Of a stretch of DNA of 64,000 bases, positions 26,801-38,162 are shown in pieces; within the stretch, counting starts at the first letter, position 1, and each line of letters starts with the position of its first letter. The notes under the pieces are model-generated. The model worked only from the letters and a program-made list of their open reading frames with translations. It did no database searches and was not told the origin of the DNA. Origin of the DNA: Lithospermum erythrorhizon (lineage: Eukaryota > Streptophyta > Magnoliopsida > Boraginales > Boraginaceae); the NCBI GenBank assembly GCA_019722365.1, contig JADFUC010001351.1, positions 1,302,001-1,366,000 of the forward strand, given 5' to 3'. The translations under genes were made by a program, and so were the position numbers.

Positions 26801-28981
26801 TAAAATTCTCCCTATCATAAGTGCTTTATCTGCAAGAAAAGATATCCAACTATGAGCACACAACCTGTTTTAAAAGCAAACTTTATGAACTAGTCAAGGA
26901 ACTACATTTTTTTTTTCTGGGTCCAATGTGTCATCACATAAAGACATATACTTTATTTTTCCTTTTCAGAGTTCCATGCAAATAGCAGCTCTGAGGCCTT
27001 CTTCAATAGCCCTCCCCCTGACCATGAGTAAAATCAAATTCCAATTGACTATCTCCTAAGTTCTCATTAGTACAATGATTTCAATCTCTCGATATTTAGG
27101 CTTCATAATATTTCATGTCTCCAAAAACAAATTCTGTGAATAAGGCTTATATTTTTTCATTACCCCCTCAGATAACAAATAGATTTCCAGCTGTACAATT
27201 ACTGAAAGTTGATCAACTTCAAACATGCTCAAAAATCACTTTTCACATTTTTTCTCTTTTCTTTCATATGGATATTAGTCCAATTGATATTAAGACATCA
27301 GTTATCATCTCAACTCCAAGCAATAAAAGCAACAGTTTTGCATCTTTCCTAGTGAAACCACTACGATTATAGGAATTGGTATGATTGTGGTCATTACTTG
27401 CCATCTTGTAGTCGCATCAACACCAGATCACCCTTCTAATAGCTCACTTTATGAACTTACAGCAGCTAACTTTACAAAAAAATTGCAAACCTTTCGGACA
27501 GGAAACAGATCACTGGTGTACAACAACCACACTCTTCTTAATTTCTTCGAACTTTACAAACATCAATCTAGTTACATTGACCAATTAACATTAATTCGAA
27601 GGTGTAAAAGGGAGACTAACCCCAGGCAAAGTCTTCTTATTGTGACATGCATCCACCGCCTTGTCAGCTTCTTCCCTCGACGGACAAATCACAAAGCAAC
27701 AACCTACATTACAATAACACAAAAAACACTAAAAACATTACACAACAACCCAAAAATTCTTTTACATAAAAAAAATCCATTCTAACAAAAAAAAAACAAA
27801 TCAAAAACCGCAATTAACACAATGTACTACAACAAAACACCCAACTCCTCCAGATTCAAAAACCCAACAATCTTTTCACAAAAAAAAAAAAATCCATTCT
27901 TTACCAAAAAAAAAACAATCTTTTTACAAAGATCCAAAACCTCAATTAACTACTCAACTAACAATGTACTACATTAAAACAACCAAGTTCACCAGATTCA
28001 AAAACACAGTAATTCTTTTACATAAAAAATCCATTCTTCACAAAAAAAAAAACACATCAAAAACAACTATTCAATTAACACAATGTACTACATCAAAACA
28101 CCCAACTCCTCCAGATTCAAAAACCCAACAATCTTTTCCCAAAAACAAAAATCCATTCTTTACAACAAAAAAATCAATTTTTTCTTATAAAAATCCAAAA
28201 CCTCAATTAACTACTCAACTAACACAATGCACTACATTAAAACAACCAACTTCTCAGATTTGAAAACAAAATATGCAGGTATTTTACAATAAAAAATAAT
28301 TCCAAAACCTCAATTAACTACTCAACTAACACAATGCACTACATTAAAACTACAAATTTTTCCAGATTCAAAAACCCAACAATCTTTTCCCAAAAAAATC
28401 CATTCTTTACAAAAAAAATCAATTTTTTTTACAAAAATCTAGAACCTCAATTAACTACTCAACTAACACAATGCACTACATTAAAACAACCAACTTCTCC
28501 AGATTTGAAAACAAAATAATACGGAGTATTTTTACAATAAAAAATAATTCCAAAACCTCAATTAACTACTCAACTAACACAATGCACTACATTAAAACTA
28601 CAAAAACCCAACAATGCTTTTCCAACAAATCCATTCTTTGCAAAGCCAATTTTTTTACAAAATCTAGAACCTCAATTAACTACTCAACTAACACAATGCA
28701 CTACATTAAAACTACCAATTTTTCCAGATTAAAAAACCCAACAATCTTTTCCCAAAAAAATGCATTCTTTAAAAAAAAAACTCAAATTTTTTATACAAAA
28801 ATCCAAAAAAACCTCGAGAAGCTCGTGTGGTTTTGTCTTTAATAATATTGAGCTGATCCACAATAGCAATCTCTTTGAACATTGTAATAAGCTGAGCTTC
28901 ACTCATATGCTTTGGTACTTGTCCTACAAACAGCTTCACACTCTCTTGCTTACGTGGCGGATTCTGCTCTTCCTCCGCCAT
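23844..28981 (-). CDS. BRN1: Three-RRM Bruno/CELF-like RNA-binding protein (BRN1/BRN2 group)
   Basis: Nine exons read on the minus strand: 28981-28813, 27703-27621, 26272-26221, 26017-25892, 25805-25726, 24968-24789, 24617-24284, 24194-24051 and 23971-23844, giving 431 residues (Arabidopsis BRN1 is about 440). RRM1 starts at ~16 ([16 protein letters not shown]), RRM2 at ~104 ([16 protein letters not shown]), and RRM3 spans ~347-424 ([25 protein letters not shown]). Between RRM2 and RRM3 is a Pro/Gly/Tyr-rich linker ([19 protein letters not shown]). Two RRMs, a spacer and a third RRM is the CELF/Bruno layout. In Arabidopsis these proteins bind 3' UTRs, repress SOC1 mRNA and influence defence; the same role here is inferred. 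All introns are GT..AG. Intron 1 (1.1 kb) is filled by a tandem array. The gene is head-to-head with U1C, 2.5 kb apart. Confidence 0.95.
26111..26134. repeat. (CAATA)n microsatellite in BRN1 intron 3-4
   Basis: Four perfect CAATA units plus CAAT lie in the intron between exons 3 and 4 of the BRN1-like gene. The tract may be length-variable. Confidence 0.9.
27800..28765. repeat. Tandem array filling BRN1 intron 1, eight units
   Basis: The landmark AATG(T/C)ACTAC occurs at 27821, 27963, 28082, 28226, 28333, 28470, 28581 and 28695, a spacing of 107-144 bp. Units share CTCAATTAACTACTCAACTA, CCAGATTCAAAAACCCAACA and ATCCATTCTTTAC. Unit length varies mostly in poly-A runs and in a segment present in only some units. 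Open frames read on the plus strand are by-products of the repeat. Confidence 0.9.
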
Positions 28982-30402
28982 TAATGCCACCAACAAACCT
29001 CCACACTCACCAATTATGCTATAATTAATCACAAATATTATTACAAATTATATGCACGTATATACATATAATTATTCAATATATATATGTGTGTGTCTGA
29101 AGATTTGTAGAGGTGCAGAGAGGGTAGATGGTGTTTCTTAGGTTATCTAACTCTCTCTCTATTGTCCAAAGCGTTGACACGAAAGAAAACTACGATGATG
29201 TCGTCACCCAATTAACGGAGTCTTAATAGAAAAAAAAAATTAGTAAGTGAGATGGATTTTAAAATATAAGTGAATAATTCGCATTTTTTGTCACAGCAAA
29301 TGATGTAGGTAAATAATGATAATTAATTAAGTTTGTTTGGCATGTAAATTATATTGTTGGTTTTGTTGCATTCGTGCTATTCGATTTTCCATGATTGTAT
29401 TACCTTATTAGAAGGAGACTATATCAAATAATCTAGAGTTTATGCATTTATGACCCACAAGGCCACACCAAATATATGCGTATGACAGATTGGAGATATC
29501 GTGTTCATATACCTAATCTCATTTAGTTGGATAATGTTTGATTTGTTTTAGTTTTTAATATATACGTCACGCTTTGATAATGTCCAGTAAATTATTTTAG
29601 CAATTATGATTTACGAATTCCACCTAAAATCTATAATGAATAATACTTCATTCGTTTCAAAATAGATGATTGTCTTGAAAAAAAGACAATTTTTATAATA
29701 GTTGATTGTTTCTGATTTCGATGTAGTTTTTTACGTTTCGAATATAGTTTTTACAATTTCAATGTAGTTTCCTTGTCTGCTTAATAAAATATTTTTAAAT
29801 TAATGATCGTATTTTTGAGGCGGATGTAATATTTATCATATAAATCATCTAATATGATTATGAATTAATATTTAAATCTTATGGTGTTTTTAATTTTCTT
29901 GATTTTCCTTTTTTGCTTTGGTGGCGAAAAGTCAAACTATTATTTTGGATAAAGTTGAATCTTTAAAACGAATTAATTAAGTAATGACTGGGGGATGTAA
30001 AAAGAGCCCTCTCTTTTGAGGTTATTTATGCATATGCCATTGTGGGGAAAGTGGTTGATGGCAGTTTGGAGATGAGACTTGAGAGCCTAGAATTTGCCAG
30101 GAATAGGTGAAATAGCATGATGTATGAGTAGAGTCTCTAGGACATGTTTGGGAGCAATTTGATGATGAAACTAAACATAGTGTTGGATGCAACATGATTA
30201 TAGTAGCTGGGTTGGTGCATGAGGTGGTGCATATTTGGGGAGAATTGGATGTTACCAATTGGTTAATCTTCTTATTCAACACTAGAGTTGTTATCGAGCT
30301 GAACGAAATTCGAGTTAGATAATTTTTTACTACATTCGGTCATCAAAGGAGCCTAAGGATCGGCTCGGTCACCAAATGAATCTGGATTAAACAACATTTC
30401 TA

Positions 30403-30703
30403 TTGTTTGGGATTATAAAAAGCAATTTCACATGGATTATTTTAGATTAATCTAAATAGATTCACCTTATTTGGAGTTACAGAATATAGTTTCATCCCGA
30501 TTATTTGAGCTTAATCTAAATTAATAGATTCACTTGTTTGATGTTACAAAAAGAGCTTTCATCTAGATTATTTGAGGTTAATCCAGATTAATAAGTTAAC
30601 TTTATTTAACCCTCAAAACATTAACCTTGATATTGTGGTGTACCTCTAATAGGTTAATCTTATTTAACCCTACAAACACTAACCCTGATATTATGGTGTA
30701 ATA
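30403..30703. repeat. Two adjacent short tandem arrays
   Basis: Three ~64-67-bp units (30403-30466, 30467-30533, 30534-30600) share TTGTTTG(G)..GTTAC, TTTCAT and GATTA..TTAATC..AGATTCAC. They are followed by two ~59-bp units (30601-30659 and 30660-30703, the second cut short) sharing TTATTTAACCCT and TTGATATT(G/A)TGGTGTA. Confidence 0.75.
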
Positions 30704-31407
30704 TAAATTAATGTAGGTTATAGTTTAAAATATTTTACTTAGTATTTTATTTTAAATTTATATTAATTCACCTAGATTCAACTCGATTTTCCTATCCTAA
30801 TCTCACAATATTTTTTACTACCTAATTAGCAATTACCTTCATCCATCACAAATTCTATACTTTGTTTTTCAATTATTAAAATCAATACATTTTAGTATAT
30901 CAATGAATACATTTAAATTTGATTTGAATAAAAATTATCATAGTGATAATAAAATATACGAAGTATTCAAATATTATATTTCGATATCTTTTGTACAAAA
31001 TATTTTGCTTTAACACATGGTAAGTTAAAAAATTATATATAATAATTACTTGTCAATATAATCTTTTTTACTAATACTCTTCGAAATACCGAGCTTTAAT
31101 TGATCGTTTAGCGAAACTTATTTTATAACGTGAACAAATTGCCGCTTCTTGGATGAGTGCTGTCTGCTTGGCTGTATGTGTTATATTAGCTAGTGTACCA
31201 AAACTTTTTATTTTATTATCATTGATTGTTTATTTTATCAATTGAACTTTTTGTATTTTGAGTTAAAAAATTAATTTTTTTTTTATTCCCTAATATTCTT
31301 ATTTTTATTTATCTATCTTTAAAAATAGTAAAAGCAATTTTTATATTAATAAATTAAGCACCTTTGACATAAATGATCAATTAAATTGAAACGAGTTGCG
31401 ATTTATC

Positions 31408-31416
31408 TAGGGTTTA
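31408..31416 (+). promoter_or_regulatory. Telo-box-like element upstream of U1C
   Basis: TAGGGTTTA (AAACCCTA core on the other strand) lies ~120 bp before the U1C start codon, in the probable leader or proximal promoter. Such boxes are common near the start of plant genes for the translation and RNA-processing machinery. The assignment rests on motif and position only. Confidence 0.35.
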
Positions 31417-31536
31417 GTCTTCCGATCTCTCACTCTCACCCTTCAATTTTTCTGTAATTTTGTTATTAAATATATGAATAATTCCATTTTATTTATTTAA
31501 TTCTCATTGCAGGCTTAATTTTAGCTACAATAAATT

Positions 31537-34316
31537 ATGCCTAGGTATGATCACTTATTTTTTGCTAATTATCAAATTTATTTGTTGAATTTAATGGTTA
31601 TCACATTTGTATTTTTCATTGTTTTTTGCAATTTTCAGGTATTATTGTGATTATTGTGATACTTATTTAACGCATGATTCTGTAAGTTGGAAACTGTCTT
31701 CTTTAATTTAATACGGGGTATTAATATTTATTATTGTTGTAGAAAAGATTAATTTAGTTTAATTATATATGCTCGTCCCGAAAAGATTGTCAAGTTTTGA
31801 TTTTTGATGGTTGGGTTTTTTTTTTTTAATTTTGAATATATGTTTTATAAATGTTTGTTTAAGAAAAAATAAAGAATTGGGCATTGTCATTACAATTACT
31901 TGAACCCGGACCTCGTCATTGCAACTTGCAAGTAGCATCCGGTGGCCACTATGTTTGTAAATATTGTCTATGAGTTGGTGAAAATATATCAAAAAAAAGT
32001 TTTTTAAGGTATTTACTATCGACATGATAATTTGATTTAAATCAATGTTATACGGAGTATGTGTCAATTAGGATCACAAAGTTCGATAATTTGGACCATT
32101 GAAAATAAAAGTTTGACAAAAAAATTTGTTATGGATAGAGTAGTTCGATTGAATTTTCTATTGTACGAGGTTATTGGTTTTTTCTTGAAAAAACCGAACC
32201 TGATGTGTAGCTCTCGTTGTGGTTGAAGCTCATTCGAATTGATTTTTGCACATTATCGTTTGCCTCTCTTGAGTTTGAGCTTTGCATAATATTGTTCGCA
32301 TCTCTTATATTTGTGCTAGGGCCTAGTGACCTAGTCATTGAATCTGTTATTAACTTAGTATGACCGTTTGTAGAGTTTTCCTTAATGTATCTGTGTTTTA
32401 GGTGTGATATCGAGTTTGGTTATAATACTGGTATTGAACTATTGACATCGAACTTTGCCTTCCTGTTACAGCCTTCAGTCAGGAAGCAGCATAATGCTGG
32501 TTATAAACACAAGGTATTTTTATCCGTGTCACCTTTCCCGACTCAATAGTAGCAACAAACACTGAAACAAACAAAATAAAGCAGTTCATTTGGGTTTCCA
32601 TTCCATTTGAGCGTTTAATAGTACAATGTAAACTAATTGATTACATGCTTATATGGAACAGGCAAATGTCCGGACTTACTATCAGCAATACGAGGCACAA
32701 CTGAATCAGAGTTTGATTGATCAAAAGGTCAAGGAGCATCTCGCCTTTAGGCCTCCTCCTTTCGCTCCTATGAGACCTGGCCTACCTATAATGCATGCTC
32801 CAATGCAAATTCCAGGAGGTGCACAATTACCTCCTGGTATGCAATTATTACCTGGAATGAGGCCTCCACTTTTGCCCAGACCACTGCCTGGGCCTCCAGG
32901 TACTGTAGCTTCATTTATCATGTGCCCCTTTATGATTTACTGTTAAAATATCATGCACTAAGCAACATGGTTATTGGGATTTTTGTTTTCATAGTGAAAG
33001 TAGTTGGTGTCGCAGAATCCTCTTTCAGCCTAGCAGAAACTTTGATTCATTCGTTAACAAGGAACCTTAAATTTTTTCTTTTTCTTTGAGACGAGTTGAT
33101 TCAATATGCTAGAAAGTAGAGCTCACAGGCCTTATGCCCATGAGATGGAGATTGGATTCCCAGCTTCGGAGATCTACCAACTTAAAATAGATAAGTGCAT
33201 AGTCTAGGAAAATATGACATTACTAAAGCAAAAGCTAAAAACAAAAATAACCTATGAATGACAGAGATAATTGTGACTGGAGCGAATTGCAGACAGCAAA
33301 CTTCCTTTGTACTTTTGATTCTTTGTCGTTTGATACTTTAAGATTTATTGGTATTGTCATGTATCCTTTGTCCCTTAAAATAGATATGCCCTACCGGAAT
33401 ATGTGAATTTCAGCAGTTTTTATGATGTGTTCACAATAATGGATCGAGTTGCCACTGTTACTCTGTTTCTATGATATGATATCTTCAAAATATGGTTGCA
33501 CTCACTTTAGAAAAAGAAAAGGAAAAGGGCAGTCCAACTTATGGAAGCTTCTGCTATAAAGACTCTAGAAATGATAGGATCACTTCTGATTTATTGTATG
33601 CAATCTTACCTTTTACAATCAAGATTATACTTGATGCCATGACACAAGCCTAGCATTAGGTCGTATGGTAACAATGCCGATGCTCCACTTCATGCTCCCA
33701 CTCTAGAATTCTTGTATGGATAATTCCAAATGTGGTAATTAAATCAATTACGATTCGTTTAACCTGTTGATATGGCATCTCAACTTCATGGCTGCTGCCT
33801 CCATTTGATTGGTTCTTTCTGTTTAGGTCTTCCTTGAGTTAGAGAAAGGTTGTCGGCATGTATCTTAAATATCTTGGCCGTTGCCTCCCTTTGATTGGGA
33901 CTTTCTGTTCTTCAGACATTAACTATATTCGTATTCTGCTTGAAAATGGAAATATTGTCTTTCCTTTCCTTGATCCCATATATGTCGTTTTAGCAAGTAT
34001 TTCATGTCATTTAACGTTTCCAGGTTATGGGTCTGCTCTACCAATGCCTCAAATGATTGCTCCACCTGGTGCTCCTATGCCTGGTCAAATGAATGGTCTT
34101 CAGAGACCTCCAGGTGCCCCTGGATTGGTTCCAGGAAGTTCTGGAATGCCTATCCCGAATAGTGGCCCGCCAACTGGAATGATTTCAACTACTGGTGCCC
34201 CACCAATGTTTGCCCCTCCCATGTATTCTGGTAATGTTGCTGCACCAATCAATGGGAGCAGTGATAGTTCTACTATAAATGGAGGCAATGCACAAGGTTC
34301 AGAGACCAGTCACTAG
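31537..34316 (+). CDS. U1C: U1 small nuclear ribonucleoprotein C
   Basis: Five exons (31537-31544, 31639-31681, 32472-32513, 32662-32899, 34024-34316) give 207 residues. The first coding exon is only 8 nt (ATG CCT AG), and the join restores MPRYYCDYCDTYLTHDS. The U1-type zinc finger ligands are C6, C9, H24 and H30, the same spacing as in other U1C proteins, followed by the basic helix with the GYKHKANVR motif. From ~80 onward the protein is Pro/Gly/Met-rich (for example MRPGLPIMHAPMQIPGGAQ), as is usual for plant U1C. U1C stabilises base pairing of U1 snRNA with the 5' splice site during early spliceosome assembly in the nucleus. All residues needed for the finger are intact. Intron 4 (1.1 kb) includes a diverged ~35-bp direct repeat at 33791-33824 and 33877-33912. 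Confidence 0.95.
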
Positions 34317-35294
34317 TTCTACAATCCTTATGCTCGACTTTAGGGTGTACCTGAAACTGTCTTTTCTCTCACAATGGTGGATTTGCCAGATTGTGTAAGA
34401 GATATATAAGACTCTACTCATGTAGGACTTCAGTCTGCAACGCTGTTTTGTATCTTGTCTTGTTTTTTAGTACCTTAGGCTGCAACTATTCTTAATGTAA
34501 TGTCATGTGAATTAATATCCTTGTGAACATGGAATATTTCGAAAAATGTTTATAGTGGTACCTATCTCTATCTTTCTATTGTGCGGCTCTATACTATCTC
34601 ATTGAAAGGTTCTATACATATGTCCTTTCTTAATGCATTTATTTAGATAAATACATTGTTTTTACCTCTTTTAGGATGGTAAATATTTCTCAAAACATGA
34701 GTCTGGATACGTTTGAATTGAAATTGACATGCCGATGCAAGTTACTGTCATGTTCCTTGAATTATTTACAAGTGGTATTCAAGCTCTTATTCTTACAACC
34801 AATCCTAAGTGAATAACAAAATCCATGTGCCATTTTGTCAAATAGACATTAGAATGGTCTTTCAAACAATAACTAAGAAGAATGGAAACTAAACTTTGAC
34901 AATGTTTCATACTTATTTGTCACAATACTCATAACGAGACTCTTAATTGAGGTTGTTGACTAGCCAAGAAAACGGGCAAAATGACAGCTTGAGCTCGACT
35001 TGCTAAGCTTATTATAAGAGAATTGTGTAGCGTGATTGGAGAATCGACTCGAAAGTACAACTAGACTAAGTATGAGCTAATTAGCCACTGTAATCTCCAG
35101 CGAGGAAATCATACCAATGGGAGCAAATGAGTACTTATGAAAATGCATACAACGTTTACAAATGTGCTTATTACACAAGCATCTTGCCAATAAAAATGCA
35201 TAATCGACATTAAAAATTGAACATGTATGCACAAAAGACGGCCCTGCAAATCAAACTCTTTATCTATCTAATAAAGAATACCGAGATATGACCG
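34317..35294. other. Convergent 3' region of U1C and the DCD gene
   Basis: This holds the U1C 3' UTR (about 34317-34560) and, from the right, the DCD gene 3' UTR. The sequence between is AT-rich with no further gene. Confidence 0.5.
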
Positions 35295-38162
35295 CTAAGG
35301 GGCCAAGCCAGGGTTTTGTCTCAAATGGTGGTACCTTATGTTATAATCTGGTACTGCTTGAGCAGGTGCTCGAGGGTCATACAATGAATGTAGTGCCCCT
35401 GTATTGCTGATGATTTGCACCCCACTGGTAACAACCTTTGGCTGACCACCTATAATGGTGTAGTTATTTGGCACCCCAGTGTTACTGGTAGCAAGTTGTG
35501 GCACCCCAATGCTATAGTTATTTGGAAAATTTACAGAAGTCTCTCTCCTTGCCACGGAATAAGACCCTGCATCAGTACCCGTCATCCTTGGCATTGAAAG
35601 ATATCGATTAACCAGAGAGTTGTTGATGGCATCGTATGGGGTAGATGTTTCCTTATTCTGGTATTCCAATGCATGATAAGGATGTGCCACTTGACTTCTT
35701 GATAATGCATCATCAACATTGACAGGAGTGGCTTGACTCCTTCCCTGTTGGAGACCATAGCTTCTGTATTCTTTTTCCGTGAGGAAAAGAGGACGGTTGG
35801 GAAGGACCTCATGACGAGAAATGGGATGATTGGCAATCACGTCCTGACGTGAGACATGGTGCTCCAGGAAATTATGCTGCCTCTCATACTGTAAAGGTGC
35901 TAGTCCTCCCCTGGTTTTTCTGCACACCTGCTCTCTCATAATATCCCCATTAGAAGAATTTACAGCAGGTGAGGATTGGATAGTTCGCAACACACCAAGT
36001 TCTTGATGAGGAGGTTTTCCGTTTGAATGTGACGAAGGATCGGGACTAAAAAGCTGTGACAGATGGTTGGCTTGAAACAACAGGATATAGTAAGTAATTT
36101 GTAGCTTGGCTTATGTCAAAGATCATTGAAGAAATGCAGTTGACAAATGAAGATAAACACCTAAAACAGATTTCTTACTTGATTTGAGGTCAACTCGGTG
36201 TGGAACTTGTGGGTCTTCTCATTATAACTGTCTTTCAGTGCTTTCTTAAATATGCGCTCAGGAAGTGGTAGGCAATCCTTCTCGATGTCAAAGCGAACCT
36301 GTTTCAACAATCAAAACGACTTAAAACGTAGAATTATTATGGACAATCTGTAGAAAGCAAATCTAAGAACCAAGGAGAAAGACCTGAGCAGGAAAAGCAC
36401 CACCAAAGGCTGTTGGTTCAAGCTTCATGCCACCTGCAGAGGAGGCCTTGTACACTCCATACATGAGCTTCTGTTCAAAGTCATAAAGAAAGAGCTTTAG
36501 ACCAGGTTTGATGCTCAAAACAAGTTCTTTCTTGTTGGCCGAGACACCAAATAAACGAAAACGGAAACAATCTGGTTTGGTTTTTGAACTGCACATAAAG
36601 ATCACTCCACCAAGTTCATTACGGGGCCTCTTGTCTTCCTTGTACACATCTCCACCAAGATGATTATGAGGCCTCTTGTCTTTCCTTTTCAAATCTTCAC
36701 CAAGTACATTCTGATTCACGTTTCCTTTCTTACTCACGTCTCTAGTAAGTTCCTTCCTAGGCATCTCATCATTCTTGTTCCCATCTTTACTCTCATCAGT
36801 AATTATTAGCTCCTGCTTCTTCCCCTTATTGGAGGTAGGAAGATTCTCAACATTTTTTTTACCATCTTCACCCTCTCTTTCCCCTTCTCCCAATATTTTC
36901 CTCTTTGTTCGGTTCCCAACTTGGACTGGATGAGTCGTTTTAGGACCCTTGGCCGAGTTCACCGCACTGAAACTTGAAGCCTTCTGAACACTACTTTCGG
37001 CTTTGTTCCTCTCGTTAGAAGTTGAAGCCTTCTCGACATTCTTTTGACCATCTTTTATTTCTCTTCTTATGAGTTTTCTCTTTCGATTTCGCTTTCTAAC
37101 TTGAACAGGATGGTTGTTTTCAACATCCTTTTCTTGCATAGAACTCTCACCTGATGCTTTCTCTACAACATCCCTATTCACAAGAACAGGTGATTCCATT
37201 TCAGAGACTTGTTCTAAAGTTAGCGTTGCAGCATCATTAGTTTTGCTTTCTTCCGTCAGTTCCATGCTTTGATCATCTTTCCTTTGACCTTCGGCTTTCT
37301 TCCCCTTGTAAGAAGGTGAAGAATTCTCAGCATTATTTTGACCATCTTTTAGTACTTTTTTGTCTCTTACAAGTTTCCTCTTTTTATTTTGCTTCTTAAC
37401 TTGAAGTGTTTGGGTGAAACCAGCATCCTTTGCTTGCATAGAACTCGCACCTGATGGTTTCTCTACAACTACAACATCCCCATTCACAAGAACAGACAAT
37501 TCTTTTTCAGTGACTTGTTCTGTAGTTAGCGTTGCAGCATCATTATTTTTGCTTTCTTCCATCAGTTCCATGCTTTGATTATCTTTCCTTTGACTCTCGG
37601 CTTTGTCCTCCTCGTCAGAAGGTGAAGCTGTCTCAGCATTCTTTTGACCGCCTTTTATTTCTATTTTGCCTCTTACAAGCTTTCTCTTTTGATTTTGCTT
37701 CCTAAGTTGAACAGGTTGGGTGGTTCCAGCATCCTTAGCGGGCATAGAACTCTCACCCGATGGCTCCTCTACAACTACAGCATCCCCATTCACAAGACCA
37801 GAAGATTCTTTTTCAGTGACTTGTTCTGAAGTCAACGTTGCAGAATCATTACTTTTGCTTTCTTCTATCAGTTCCATGCTTTGATTATCTTTTCTTTGAC
37901 CTTCGGCTTTGTTCCCCTTGTTAGAAGGTGAAACCTTTTCAACATTCTGTAGACCGTCTTTTATTACTTTTTTCACAAGTTTTTTCCTTCGAATCTGCTT
38001 CCTAACTGGAATGAGATGGCTAGTTCCAGCATCCTTTTCTTGCAAAGAACTCTCACCTGATGGCTTCTCTACAACATCCCCCTTCACAACAACAGACGAT
38101 TCTTTTTCAGTGACTTGGTCCGAATTTAAAGCTGCAGCATCATTATTTTTACTTTCTTCCAT
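35295..38162 (-). CDS. DCD-domain protein with ~100-residue N-terminal tandem repeats
   Basis: Three exons on the minus strand (38162-36384, 36298-36179, 36053-35295) give 885 residues. The first in-frame ATG is at 38162; the frame is open 5' of it through a GTG at 38171 and a possible acceptor near 38181, so an upstream coding exon is possible. Residues 1-~396 are four ~96-102-residue repeats, each with EESK.ND(A/S)A.L..(E/D)QV, a SGESS-like block and a basic (R/K)KLV/I patch, with a decayed fifth to ~460. Two short [12 protein letters not shown] units precede the DCD domain (~517-633), which begins [10 protein letters not shown] and shows [20 protein letters not shown] and FPAQVRFDI. The C-terminal 250 residues are Asn/Ser/Gln-rich. 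DCD (development and cell death) proteins are plant-specific, some stress- or hormone-induced; this one's role is unknown. The exon 3 acceptor is my best in-frame GT..AG choice. Confidence 0.85.

Larger units (their letters stand above)
28982..31536. other. Shared upstream region of BRN1-like and U1C genes
   Basis: The left ~200 bp is the BRN1 leader and promoter side and includes a short CT/GA tract at 29149-29159. The middle holds AT-rich DNA and two small tandem arrays (30403-30703). The right end is the U1C promoter and leader, with an AAACCCTA-type box at 31408-31416 and a probable leader intron ending at CATTGCAG just before 31513. No other gene was seen. Confidence 0.5.

Noticed and set aside
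27964..28842. Overlapping plus-strand open frames with [14 protein letters not shown] starts
   Set aside because: They are translations of the tandem array in BRN1 intron 1, repeat with the same period and lie inside an intron on the other strand.
35415..35597. Plus-strand open frames opposite the DCD gene, here and at 37644-38235
   Set aside because: They are antisense shadows of the repeat-rich coding exons.
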